Below are positions 50,709 to 62,269 of a stretch of 64,000 nt of DNA, one piece after another. The notes below the pieces were generated by a model. The model had not been told where the DNA came from and did not search any database. It was given only the letters and a program-made list of their open reading frames with translations. Positions within the stretch are counted from its first letter, which is position 1. The number at the start of each line of letters is the position of its first letter. The position numbers and the translations under genes are program-made. The DNA comes from Daphnia pulex. Taxonomy: Eukaryota > Arthropoda > Branchiopoda > Diplostraca > Daphniidae. Location: the NCBI RefSeq assembly GCF_021134715.1, contig NC_060024.1:744001-808000 (forward strand), in the 5' to 3' direction.

Positions 50709-51066
50709 AAGAGGAACTGGAAAATTTTGCAAGTTTTGGCCATTTTTGTCAAATACATCTGGCAAACAGTTTCTGCGTTTCCAGAACTATTGCAATCGGC
50801 TTAACTTACATACATACGAGCCAAAATCTTTCTAGTACATTGGATATACTAAGTACATCGGCATGTTTCCATCGAGACTCCATCATAAAATGGTTTCTTT
50901 GCAAGAAATATCGCCAAGGAATAAGAAATTACATCTATGTCAATTATTCATGTGTGAACGAAAAAGAAATGAACAACTATATTTTACCTAAAGAGTAACA
51001 TTTGTGTAAATTGACTCCAATTCCGTAGGTTGACTAGTCTGCTAAGAAATAGCAAGATTGCTAAAC

Positions 51067-51138
51067 TGCGATGGCCGAGATTCGAACTCGGGTCAATTGC
51101 TTGGAAGGCAACTATGCTAACCACTATACCACCATCGC
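51067..51138 (-). tRNA. tRNA-Gly (UCC)
   Basis: One T-loop change (TTCGAAT instead of TTCGATT), compatible with a B box. Confidence 0.93.
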
Positions 51139-51323
51139 TTGACGTGAGTTAGCGTCATGATTTCCGTATTGTCACATCTTTTTAAATTACAGAACATCGA
51201 CCAGTATTACCACTTGGTGACCTTGTATCGTGGTACATTAAGCATTCTCTATCACTATATCAAAGCAACCTCTCTAATTATGTTGCAATGCGATGATCAT
51301 GTGTATTCAGATATTTATATGTT

Positions 51324-51442
51324 TGTCAGGAGTGGGGTTTGAACCCACGCCTTCATTGAAGACCAGAATACTGCAACTTCTTTTATTGAAGCAAGGTTTA
51401 TGTCCTTGAGTCTGGCGCCTTAGACCGCTCGGCCATCCTGAC
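51324..51442 (-). tRNA. tRNA-Leu (CAA) with intron
   Basis: One T-loop change (plus strand ggggtttg). T3 at the downstream site. Confidence 0.93.
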
Positions 51443-51792
51443 CACATCAGGTGTACCTAAATTTCTTTGCCCAACAGATGTGACATTAAAACTCTTCTAA
51501 CTCATTCAAGAGTTCCTTGCCATAGGCGATTTATACCAGGTCAACAATTGTATTACGTTGTATTGCGTTTGAATATGTATTTTTTTTGAATATGTATTTT
51601 CTTGAGTCTGGTGCCTTAGAGCGCTCGGCCATCCTGACCTCATCAGATCTAGCTAAATTTCTTTGCATTGCAGATGTGGGATTTAAACTCTTCTAACTTA
51701 TCCAAGAGTTCCTTGCCCTAGGCTGTTTATACCAGGACAACAATTGTATTATGTTGTATTGATTTGGAATATGTATTTTTCAAGCGATTTAA

Positions 51793-51864
51793 TCCCATAT
51801 TGTCTAGTGGTTAGGATACCTGGCTCTCACCCAGGAGGCCCGGGTTCAATTCCCGGTATGGGAA
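51793..51864 (+). tRNA. tRNA-Glu (CUC)
   Basis: Consensus gene; unit type A of the dimer (3' flank caagaaat). Confidence 0.96.
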
Positions 51865-52222
51865 AAGAGGAACTGGAAAATTTTGCAAGTTTTGGCCATT
51901 TTTGTCAAATACATCTGGCAAACAGTTTCTGCGTTTCCAGAACTATTGCAATCGGCTTAACTTACATACATACGAGCCAAAATCTTTCTAGTACATTGGA
52001 TATACTAAGTACATCGGCATGTTTCCATCGAGACTCCATCATAAAATGGTTTCTTTGCAAGAAATATCGCCAAGAAATAAGAAATTACATCTATGTCAAT
52101 TATTCATGTGTGAACGAAAAAGAAATGAACAACTATATTTTACCTAAAGAGTAATATTTGTGTAAATTGACTCCAATTCCGTAGGTTGACTAGTCTGCTA
52201 AGAAATAGCAAGATTGCTAAAC

Positions 52223-52294
52223 TGCGATGGCCGAGAATCGAACTCGGGTCAATTGCTTGGAAGGCAACTATGCTAACCACTATACCACCATCGC
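52223..52294 (-). tRNA. tRNA-Gly (UCC)
   Basis: Consensus copy. Confidence 0.96.
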
Positions 52295-52479
52295 TTGACG
52301 TGAGTTAGCGTCATGATTTCCGTATTGTCACATCTTTTTAAATTACAGAACATCGACCAGTATTACCACTTGGTGACCTTGTATCGTGGTACATTAAGCA
52401 TTCTCTATCACTATATCAAAGCAACCTGTCTAATTATGTTGCAATGCGATGATCATGTGTATTCAGATATTTATATGTT

Positions 52480-52598
52480 TGTCAGGAGTGGGATTTGAAC
52501 CCACGCCTTCATTGAAGACCAGAATACTGCAACTTCTTTTATTGAAGCAAGGATTATGTCCTTGAGTATGGCGCCTTAGACCGCTCGGCCATCCTGAC
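52480..52598 (-). tRNA. tRNA-Leu (CAA) with intron, anticodon-stem variant
   Basis: CCATA stem variant (gagtatgg), intron aggattatg. T3 downstream, within the dimer-specific spacer cctgtcta. Confidence 0.84.
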
Positions 52599-52948
52599 CA
52601 CATCAGGTGTACCTAAATTCCTTTGCCCAACAGATGTGACATTAAAACTCTTCTAACTCATTCAAGAGTTCCTTGCCATAGGCGATTTATACCAGGTCAA
52701 CAATTGTATTACGTTGTATTGCGTTTGAATATGTATTTTTTTTTAATATGTATTTTCTTGAGTCTGGTGCCTTAGAGCGCTCGGCCATCCTGACCTCATC
52801 AGATCTAGCTAAATTTCTTTGCATTACAGATGTGGGATTTAAACTCTTCTAACTTATCCAAGAGTTCCTTGCCCTAGGCTGTTTATACCAGGACAACAAT
52901 TGTATTATGTTGTATTGATTTGGAATATGTATTTTTCAAGCGATTTAA

Positions 52949-53020
52949 TCCCATATTGTCTAGTGGTTAGGATACCTGGCTCTCACCCAGGAGGCCCGGG
53001 TTCAATTCCCGTCATGGGAA
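52949..53020 (+). tRNA. tRNA-Glu (CUC), T-stem/acceptor variant
   Basis: cccgtcatggga instead of cccggtatggga changes positions 65 and 66, so the T stem and acceptor each lose a pair at their junction. Type B of the dimer. Confidence 0.78.
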
Positions 53021-53378
53021 AAGAGGAACTGGAAAATTTTGCAAGTTTTGGCCATTTTTGTCAAATACATCTGGCAAACAGTTTCTGCGTTTCCAGAACT
53101 ATTGCAATCGGCTTAACTTACATACATACGAGCCAAAATCTTTCTAGTACATTGGATATACTAAGTACATCGGCATGTTTCCATCGAGACTCCATCATAA
53201 AATGGTTTCTTTGCAAGAAATATCGCCAAGGAATAAGAAATTACATCTATGTCAATTATTCATGTGTGAACGAAAAAGAAATGAACAACTATATTTTACC
53301 TAAAGAGTAATATTTGTGTAAATTGACTCCAATTCCGTAGGTTGACTAGTCTGCTAAGAAATAGCAAGATTGCTAAAC

Positions 53379-53450
53379 TGCGATGGCCGAGAATCGAACT
53401 CGGGTCAATTGCTTGGAAGGCAACTATGCTAACCACTATACCACCATCGC
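53379..53450 (-). tRNA. tRNA-Gly (UCC)
   Basis: Consensus copy. Confidence 0.96.
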
Positions 53451-53635
53451 TTGACGTGAGTTAGCGTCATGATTTCCGTATTGTCACATCTTTTTAAATT
53501 ACAGAACATCGACCAGTATTACCACTTGGTGACCTTGTATCGTGGTACATTAAGCATTCTCTATCACTATATCAAAGCAACCTCTCTAATTATGTTGCAA
53601 TGCGATGATCATGTGTATTCAGATATTTATATGTT

Positions 53636-53754
53636 TGTCAGGAGTGGGATTTGAACCCACGCCTTCATTGAAGACCAGAATACTGCAACTTCTTTTATTG
53701 AAGCAAGGTTTATGTCCTTGAGTCTGGCGCCTTAGACCGCTCGGCCATCCTGAC
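53636..53754 (-). tRNA. tRNA-Leu (CAA) with intron
   Basis: Consensus exons and intron. T3 downstream. Confidence 0.96.
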
Positions 53755-54104
53755 CACATCAGGTGTACCTAAATTCCTTTGCCCAACAGATGTGACATTA
53801 AAACTCTTCTAACTCATTCAAGAGTTCCTTGCCATAGGCGATTTATACCAGGTCAACAATTGTATTACGTTGTATTGCGTTTGAATATGTATTTTTTTTG
53901 AATGTGTATTTTCTTGAGTCTGGTGCCTTAGAGCGCTCGGCCATCCTGACCTCATCAGATCTAGCTAAATTTCTTTGCATTGCAGATGTGGGATTTAAAC
54001 TCTTCTAACTTATCCAAGAGTTCCTTGCTCTAGGCTGTTTATACCAGGACAACAATTGTATTATGTTGTATTGATTTGGAATATGTATTTTTCACGCGAT
54101 TTAA

Positions 54105-54176
54105 TCCCATATTGTCTAGTGGTTAGGATACCTGGCTCTCACCCAGGAGGCCCGGGTTCAATTCCCGGTATGGGAA
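54105..54176 (+). tRNA. tRNA-Glu (CUC)
   Basis: Consensus gene; dimer type A. Confidence 0.96.
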
Positions 54177-54534
54177 AAGAGGAACTGGAAAATTTTGCAA
54201 GTTTTGGCCATTTTTGTCAAATACATCTGGCAAACAGTTTCTGCGTTTCCAGAACTATTGCAATCGGCTTAACTTACATACATACGAGCCAAAATCTTTC
54301 TAGTACATTGGATATACTAAGTACATCGGCATGTTTCCATCGAGACTCCATCATAAAATGGTTTCTTTGCAAGAAATATCGCCAAGAAATAAGAAATTAC
54401 ATCTATGTCAATTATTCATGTGTGAACGAAAAAGAAATGAACAACTATATTTTACCTAAAGAGTAACATTTGTGTAAATTGACTCCAATTCCGTAGGTTG
54501 ACTAGTCTGCTAAGAAATAGCAAGATTGCTAAAC

Positions 54535-54606
54535 TGCGATGGCCGAGAATCGAACTCGGGTCAATTGCTTGGAAGGCAACTATGCTAACCACTATACCAC
54601 CATCGC
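54535..54606 (-). tRNA. tRNA-Gly (UCC)
   Basis: Consensus copy. Confidence 0.96.
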
Positions 54607-54791
54607 TTGACGTGAGTTAGCGTCATGATTTCCGTATTGTCACATCTTTTTAAATTACAGAACATCGACCAGTATTACCACTTGGTGACCTTGTATCGTG
54701 GTACATTAAGCATTCTCTATCACTATATCAAAGCAACCTGTCTAATTATGTTGCAATGCGATGATCATGTGTATTCAGATATTTATATGTT

Positions 54792-54910
54792 TGTCAGGAG
54801 TGGGATTTGAACCCACGCCTTCATTGAAGACCAGAATACTGCAACTTCTTTTATTGAAGCAAGGTTTATGTCCTTGAGTATGGCGCCTTAGACCGCTCGG
54901 CCATCCTGAC
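54792..54910 (-). tRNA. tRNA-Leu (CAA) with intron, anticodon-stem variant
   Basis: CCATA stem variant as at 52480. T3 downstream. Confidence 0.84.
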
Positions 54911-55260
54911 CACATCAGGTGTACCTAAATTCCTTTGCCCAACAGATGTGACATTAAAACTCTTCTAACTCATTCAAGAGTTCCTTGCCATAGGCGATTT
55001 ATACCAGGTCAACAATTGTATTACGTTGTATTGCGTTTGAATATGTATTTTTTTTTAATATGTATTTTCTTGAGTCTGGTGCCTTAGAGCGCTCGGCCAT
55101 CCTGACCTCATCAGATCTAGCTAAATTTCTTTGCATTACAGATGTGGGATTTAAACTCTTCTAACTTATCCAAGAGTTCCTTGCCCTAGGCTGTTTATAC
55201 CAGGACAACAATTGTATTATGTTGTATTGATTTGGAATATGTATTTTTCAAGCGATTTAA

Positions 55261-55332
55261 TCCCATATTGTCTAGTGGTTAGGATACCTGGCTCTCACCC
55301 AGGAGGCCCGGGTTCAATTCCCGTCATGGGAA
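55261..55332 (+). tRNA. tRNA-Glu (CUC), T-stem/acceptor variant
   Basis: Same cccgtcatggga variant as 52949, exactly 2,312 bp later. Confidence 0.78.
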
Positions 55333-55690
55333 AAGAGGAACTGGAAATTTTTGCAAGTTTTGGCCATTTTTGTCAAATACATCTGGCAAACAGTTTCTGC
55401 GTTTCCAGAACTATTGCAATCGGCTTAACTTACATACATACGAGCCAAAATCTTTCTAGTACATTGGATATACTAAGTACATCGGCATGTTTCCATCGAG
55501 ACTCCATCATAAAATGGTTTCTTTGCAAGAAATATCGCCAAGGAATAAGAAATTACATCTATGTCAATTATTCATGTGTGAACGAAAAAGAAATGAACAA
55601 CTATATTTTACCTAAAGAGTAATATTTGTGTAAATTGACTCCAATTCCGTAGGTTGACTAGTCTGCTAAGAAATAGCAAGATTGCTAAAC

Positions 55691-55762
55691 TGCGATGGCC
55701 GAGAATCGAACTCGGGTCAATTGCTTGGAAGGCAACTATGCTAACCACTATACCACCATCGC
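55691..55762 (-). tRNA. tRNA-Gly (UCC)
   Basis: Consensus copy. Confidence 0.96.
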
Positions 55763-55947
55763 TTGACGTGAGTTAGCGTCATGATTTCCGTATTGTCACA
55801 TCTTTTTAAATTACAGAACATCGACCAGTATTACCACTTGGTGACCTTGTATCGTGGTACACTAAGCATTCTCTATCACTATATCAAAGCAACCTCTCTA
55901 ATTATGTTGCAATGCGATGATCATGTGTATTCAGATATTTATATGTT

Positions 55948-56066
55948 TGTCAGGAGTGGGATTTGAACCCACGCCTTCATTGAAGACCAGAATACTGCAT
56001 CTTCTTTTATTGAAGCAAGGTTTATGTCCTTGAGTCTGGCGCCTTAGACCGCTCGGCCATCCTGAC
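55948..56066 (-). tRNA. tRNA-Leu (CAA) with intron
   Basis: Consensus exons; intron has gcatctt, shared with 58260. T3 downstream. Confidence 0.96.
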
Positions 56067-56416
56067 CACATCAGGTGTACCTAAATTCCTTTGCCCAACA
56101 GATGTGACATTAAAACTCTTCTAACTCATTCAAGAGTTCCTTGCCATAGGCGATTTATACCAGGTCAACAATTGTATTACGTTGTATTGCGTTTGAATAT
56201 GTATTTTTTTTGAATGTGTATTTTCTTGAGTCTGGTGCCTTAGAGCGCTCGGCCATCCTGACCTCATCAGATCTAGCTAAATTTCTTTGCATTGCAGATG
56301 TGGGATTTAAACTCTTCTAACTTATCCAAGAGTTCCTTGCTCTAGGCTGTTTATACCAGGACAACAATTGTATTATGTTGTATTGATTTGGAATATGTAT
56401 TTTTCAAGCGATTTAA

Positions 56417-56488
56417 TCCCATATTGTCTAGTGGTTAGGATACCTGGCTCTCACCCAGGAGGCCCGGGTTCAATTCCCGGTATGGGAA
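56417..56488 (+). tRNA. tRNA-Glu (CUC)
   Basis: Consensus gene; dimer type A. Confidence 0.96.
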
Positions 56489-56846
56489 AAGAGGAACTGG
56501 AAAATTTTGCAAGTTTTGGCCATTTTTGTCAAATACATCTGGCAAACAGTTTCTGCGTTTCCAGAACTATTGCAATCGGCTTAACTTACATACATACGAG
56601 CCAAAATCTTTCTAGTACATTGGATATACTAAGTACATCGGCATGTTTCCATCGAGACTCCATCATAAAATGGTTTCTTTGCAAGAAATATCGCCAAGAA
56701 ATAAGAAATTACATCTATGTCAATTATTCATGTGTGAACGAAAAAGAAATGAACAACTATATTTTACCTAAAGAGTAACATTTGTGTAAATTGACTCCAA
56801 TTCCGTAGGTTGACTAGTCTGCTAAGAAATAGCAAGATTGCTAAAC

Positions 56847-56918
56847 TGCGATGGCCGAGAATCGAACTCGGGTCAATTGCTTGGAAGGCAACTATGCTAA
56901 CCACTATACCACCATCGC
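56847..56918 (-). tRNA. tRNA-Gly (UCC)
   Basis: Consensus copy. Confidence 0.96.
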
Positions 56919-57103
56919 TTGACGTGAGTTAGCGTCATGATTTCCGTATTGTCACATCTTTTTAAATTACAGAACATCGACCAGTATTACCACTTGGTGA
57001 CCTTGTATCGTGGTACATTAAGCATTCTCTATCACTATATCAAAGCAACCTGTCTAATTATGTTGCAATGCGATGATCATGTGTATTCAGATATTTATAT
57101 GTT

Positions 57104-57222
57104 TGTCAGGAGTGGGATTTGAACCCACGCCTTCATTGAAGACCAGAATACTGCAACTTCTTTTATTGAAGCAAGGTATATGTCCTTGAGTATGGCGCCT
57201 TAGACCGCTCGGCCATCCTGAC
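57104..57222 (-). tRNA. tRNA-Leu (CAA) with intron, anticodon-stem variant
   Basis: CCATA stem variant; intron aggtatatg. T3 downstream. Confidence 0.84.
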
Positions 57223-57572
57223 CACATCAGGTGTACCTAAATTCCTTTGCCCAACAGATGTGACATTAAAACTCTTCTAACTCATTCAAGAGTTCCTTGC
57301 CATAGGCGATTTATACCAGGTCAACAATTGTATTACGTTGTATTGCGTTTGAATATGTATTTTTTTTTAATATGTATTTTCTTGAGTCTGGTGCCTTAGA
57401 GCGCTCGGCCATCCTGACCTCATCAGATCTAGCTAAATTTCTTTGCATTACAGATGTGGGATTTAAACTCTTCTAACTTATCCAAGAGTTCCTTGCCCTA
57501 GGCTGTTTATACCAGGACAACAATTGTATTATGTTGTATTGATTTGGAATATGTATTTTTCAAGCGATTTAA

Positions 57573-57644
57573 TCCCATATTGTCTAGTGGTTAGGATACC
57601 TGGCTCTCACCCAGGAGGCCCGGGTTCAATTCCCGTCATGGGAA
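57573..57644 (+). tRNA. tRNA-Glu (CUC), T-stem/acceptor variant
   Basis: cccgtcatggga variant, 2,312 bp after 55261. Confidence 0.78.
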
Positions 57645-58002
57645 AAGAGGAACTGGAAATTTTTGCAAGTTTTGGCCATTTTTGTCAAATACATCTGGCA
57701 AACAGTTTCTGCGTTTCCAGAACTATTGCAATCGGCTTAACTTACATACATACGAGCCAAAATCTTTCTAGTACATTGGATATACTAAGTACATCGGCAT
57801 GTTTCCATCGAGACTCCATCATAAAATGGTTTCTTTGCAAGAAATATCGCCAAGGAATAAGAAATTACATCTATGTCAATTATTCATGTGTGAACGAAAA
57901 AGAAATGAACAACTATATTTTACCTAAAGAGTAATATTTGTGTAAATTGACTCCAATTCCGTAGGTTGACTAGTCTGCTAAGAAATAGCAAGATTGCTAA
58001 AC

Positions 58003-58074
58003 TGCGATGGCCGAGAATCGAACTCGGGTCAATTGCTTGGAAGGCAACTATGCTAACCACTATACCACCATCGC
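58003..58074 (-). tRNA. tRNA-Gly (UCC)
   Basis: Consensus gene; 5' flank gatgtgag instead of gacgtgag. Confidence 0.96.
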
Positions 58075-58259
58075 TTGATGTGAGTTAGCGTCATGATTTC
58101 CGTATTGTCACATCTTTTTAAATTACAGAACATCGACCAGTATTACCACTTGGTGACCTTGTATCGTGGTACATTAAGCATTCTCTATCACTATATCAAA
58201 GCAACCTCTCTAGTTATGTTGCAATGCGATGATCATGTGTATTCAGATATTTATATGTT

Positions 58260-58378
58260 TGTCAGGAGTGGGATTTGAACCCACGCCTTCATTGAAGACC
58301 AGAATACTGCATCTTCTTTTATTGAAGCAAGGTTTATGTCCTTGAGTCTGGCGCCTTAGACCGCTCGGCCATCCTGAC
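58260..58378 (-). tRNA. tRNA-Leu (CAA) with intron
   Basis: Consensus exons; intron gcatctt. T3 downstream. Confidence 0.96.
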
Positions 58379-58728
58379 CACATCAGGTGTACCTAAATTC
58401 CTTTGCCCAACAGATGTGACATTAAAACTCTTCTAACTCATTCAAGAGTTCCTTGCCATAGGCGATTTATACCAGGTCAACAATTGTATTACGTTGTATT
58501 GCGTTTGAATATGTATTTTTTTTGAATGTGTATTTTCTTGAGTCTGGTGCCTTAGAGCGCTCGGCCATCCTGACCTCATCAGATCTAGCTAAATTTCTTT
58601 GCATTGCAGATGTGGGATTTAAACTCTTCTAACTTATCCAAGAGTTCCTTGCTCTAGGCTGTTTATACCAGGACAACAATTGTATTATGTTGTATTGATT
58701 TGGAATATGTATTTTTCAAGCGATTTAA

Positions 58729-58800
58729 TCCCATATTGTCTAGTGGTTAGGATACCTGGCTCTCACCCAGGAGGCCCGGGTTCAATTCCCGGTATGGGAA
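58729..58800 (+). tRNA. tRNA-Glu (CUC)
   Basis: Consensus gene; dimer type A. Confidence 0.96.
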
Positions 58801-59158
58801 AAGAGGAACTGGAAAATTTTGCAAGTTTTGGCCATTTTTGTCAAATACATCTGGCAAACAGTTTCTGCGTTTCCAGAACTATTGCAATCGGCTTAACTTA
58901 CATACATACGAGCCAAAATCTTTCTAGTACATTGGATATACTAAGTACATCGGCATGTTTCCATCGAGACTCCATCATAAAATGGTTTCTTTGCAAGAAA
59001 TATCGCCAAGAAATAAGAAATTACATCTATGTCAATTATTCATGTGTGAACGAAAAAGAAATGAACAACTATATTTTACCTAAAGAGTAACATTTGTGTA
59101 AATTGACTCCAATTCCGTAGGTTGACTAGTCTGCTAAGAAATAGCAAGATTGCTAAAC

Positions 59159-59230
59159 TGCGATGGCCGAGAATCGAACTCGGGTCAATTGCTTGGAAGG
59201 CAACTATGCTAACCACTATATCACCATCGC
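59159..59230 (-). tRNA. tRNA-Gly (UCC), D-stem variant
   Basis: G10 changed to A (plus strand tatatcacc). Otherwise consensus. Confidence 0.87.
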
Positions 59231-59415
59231 TTGACGTGAGTTAGCGTCATGATTTCCGTATTGTCACATCTTTTTAAATTACAGAACATCGACCAGTATT
59301 ACCACTTGGTGACCTTGTATCGTGGTACATTAAGCATTCTCTATCACTATATCAAAGCAACCTCTCTAATTATGTTGCAATGCGATGATCATGTGTATTC
59401 AGATATTTATATGTT

Positions 59416-59534
59416 TGTCAGGAGTGGGATTTGAACCCACGCCTTCATTGAAGACCAGTATACTGCAACTTCTTTTATTGAAGCAAGGTGTATGTCCTTG
59501 AGTCTGGCGCCTTAGACCGCTCGGCCATCCTGAC
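59416..59534 (-). tRNA. tRNA-Leu (CAA) with intron, anticodon-stem variant
   Basis: First base of the 3' anticodon-stem strand is A (plus strand ccagtatac), an A-A mismatch next to the 3' splice site. Intron aggtgtatg. T3 downstream. Confidence 0.83.
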
Positions 59535-59885
59535 CACATCAGGTGTACCTAAATTCCTTTGCCCAACAGATGTGCCATTAAAACTCTTCTAACTCATTCA
59601 AGAGTTCCTTGCCATAGGTGATTTATACCAGGTCAACAATTGTATTACGTTGTATTGCGTTTGAATATGTATTTTTTTTTGAATATGTATTTTCTTGAGT
59701 CTGGTGCCTTAGAGCGCTCGGCCATCCTGACCTCATCAGATCTAGCTAAATTTCTTTGCATTACAGATGTGGGATTTAAACTCTTCTAACTTATCCAAGA
59801 GTTCCTTGCCCTAGGCTGTTTATACCAGGACAACAATTGTATTATGTTGTATTGATTTGGAATATGTATTTTTCAAGCGATTTAA

Positions 59886-59957
59886 TCCCATATTGTCTAG
59901 TGGTTAGGATACCTGGCTCTCACCCAGGAGGCCCGGGTTCAATTCCCGGTATGGGAA
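59886..59957 (+). tRNA. tRNA-Glu (CUC)
   Basis: Consensus copy. Confidence 0.96.
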
Positions 59958-60315
59958 AAGAGGAACTGGAAAATTTTGCAAGTTTTGGCCATTTTTGTCA
60001 AATACATCTGGCAAACAGTTTCTGCGTTTCCAGAACTATTGCAATCGGCTTAACTTACATACATACGAGCCAAAATCTTTCTAGTACATTGGATATACTA
60101 AGTACATCGGCATGTTTCCATCGAGACTCCATCATAAAATGGTTTCTTTGCAAGAAATATCGCCAAGGAATAAGAAATTACATCTATGTCAATTATTCAT
60201 GTGTGAACGAAAAAGAAATGAACAACTATATTTTACCTAAAGAGTAACATTTGTGTAAATTGACTTCAATTCCGTAGGTTGACTAGTCTGCTAAGAAATA
60301 GCAAGATTGCTAAAC

Positions 60316-60387
60316 TGCGATGGCCGAGAATCGAACTCGGGTCAATTGCTTGGAAGGCAACTATGCTAACCACTATACCACCATCGC
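60316..60387 (-). tRNA. tRNA-Gly (UCC)
   Basis: Consensus copy. Confidence 0.96.
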
Positions 60388-60572
60388 TTGACGGGAGTTA
60401 GCGTCATGATTTCCGTATTGTCACATCTTTTTAAATTACAGAACATCGACCAGTAATACCACTTGGTGACCTTGTATCGTGGTACATTAAGCATTCTCTA
60501 TCACTATATCAAAACAACCTCTCTAATTATGTTGCAATGCGATGATCATGTGTATTCAGATATTTATATGTT

Positions 60573-60691
60573 TGTCAGGAGTGGGATTTGAACCCACGCC
60601 TTCATTGAAGACCAGAACACTGCAACTTCTTTTATTGAAGCAAGGATTATGTCCTTGAGTCTGGCGCCTTAGACCGCTCGGCCATCCTGAC
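60573..60691 (-). tRNA. tRNA-Leu (CAA) with intron
   Basis: Consensus exons apart from an intron-end change (gaacactgc), shared with 62885. Intron aggattatg. T4 run present. Confidence 0.95.
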
Positions 60692-61041
60692 CACATCAGG
60701 TGTACCTAAATTCCTTTGCCCAACAGATGCGACATTAAAACTCTTCTAACTCATTCAAAAGTTCCTTGCCATAGGCGATTTATACCAGGTCAACAATTGT
60801 ATTACGTTGTATTGCGTTTGAATATGTATTTATTTTGAATATGTATTTTCTTGAGTCTGGTGCCTTAGAGCGCTCGGCCATCCTGACCTCATCAGATCTA
60901 GCTAAATTTCTTTGCATTACAGATGTGGAATTTAAACTCTTCTAACTTATCCAAGAGTTCCTTGCCCTAGGCTGTTTATACCAGGACAACAATTGTATTA
61001 TGTTGTATTGATTTGGAATATGTATTTTTCAAGCGATTTAA

Positions 61042-61113
61042 TCCCATATTGTCTAGTGGTTAGGATACCTGGCTCTCACCCAGGAGGCCCGGGTTCAATT
61101 CCCGGTATGGGAA
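61042..61113 (+). tRNA. tRNA-Glu (CUC)
   Basis: Consensus gene; 3' flank aaaaggggaagtgg. Confidence 0.96.
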
Positions 61114-61471
61114 AAGGGGAAGTGGAAAATTTTGCAAGTTTTGGCCATTTTTGTCAAATACATCTGGCAAACAGTTTCTGCGTTTCCAGAACTATTGCAA
61201 TCGGCTTAACTTACATACATACGAGCCAAAATCTTTCTAGTACATTGGATATACTAAGTACATCGGCATGTTTCCATCGAGACTCCATCATAAAATGGTT
61301 TCTTTGCAAGAAATATCGCCAAAGAATAAGAAATTACATCTATGTCAATTATTCATGTGTGAACGAAAAAGAAATGAACAACTATATTTTACCTAAAGAG
61401 TAATATTTGTGTAAATTGACTCCAATTCCGTAGGTTGACTAGTCTGCTAAGAAATAGCAAGATTGCTAAAC

Positions 61472-61543
61472 TGCGATGGCCGAGAATCGCACTCGGGTCA
61501 ATTGCTTAGAAGGCAACTATGCTAACCACTATACCACCATCGC
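61472..61543 (-). tRNA. Glycine tRNA body with anticodon UCU (arginine)
   Basis: Anticodon loop CTTCTAA instead of CTTCCAA (plus strand ttagaag): C36 is U, giving anticodon UCU, which reads AGA (Arg). The T loop is TGCGATT instead of TTCGATT, losing U55 and damaging the B box. Either a decaying copy or a chimeric tRNA; expression is doubtful. Confidence 0.82.
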
Positions 61544-61728
61544 TTGACGTGAGTTAGCGTCATGATTTCCGTATTGTCACATCTTTTTAAATTACAGAAC
61601 ATCGACCAGTATTACCACTTGGTGACCTTGTATCGTGGTACATTAAGCATTCTCTATCACTATATCAAAGCAACCTGTCTAATTATGTTGCAATGCGATG
61701 ATCATGTGTATTCAGATATTTATATGTT

Positions 61729-61847
61729 TGTCAGGAGTGGGATTTGAACCCACGCCTTCATTGAAGACCAGAATACTGCAACTTCTTTTATTGAAGTAAG
61801 GATTATGTCCCTGAGTCTGGCGCCTTAGACCGCTCGGCCATCCTGAC
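61729..61847 (-). tRNA. tRNA-Leu with anticodon CAG and intron
   Basis: The 5' exon ends CTCAGG instead of CTCAAG (plus strand gtccctgag), so the anticodon is CAG, still leucine (CUG). Other exon positions are consensus; intron starts gaagtaaggat. T3 downstream. Confidence 0.85.
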
Positions 61848-62197
61848 CACATCAGGTGTACCTAAATTCCTTTGCCCAACAGATGTGACATTAAAACTCT
61901 TCTAACTCATTCAAGAGTTCCTTGCCTTAGGCGATTTTTACCAGGTCAACAATTGTATTACGTTGTATTGCGTTTGAATATGTATTTTTTTTGAATATGT
62001 ATTTTCTTGAGTCTGGTGCCTTAGAGCGCTCGGCCATCCTGACCTCATCAGATCTAGCTAAATTCCTTTGCATTACAGATGTGGGATTTAAACTCTTCTA
62101 ACTTATCCAAGAGTTCCTTGCCCTAGGCTGTTTATACCAGGACAACAATTGAATTATGTTGTATTGATTTGGAATATGTATTTTTCAAGCGATTTAA

Positions 62198-62269
62198 TCC
62201 CATATTGTCTAGTGGTTAGGATACCTGGCTCTCACCCAGGAGGCCCGGGTTCAATTCCCGTCATGGGAA
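62198..62269 (+). tRNA. tRNA-Glu (CUC), T-stem/acceptor variant
   Basis: cccgtcatggga variant, as in dimer type B. Confidence 0.78.
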
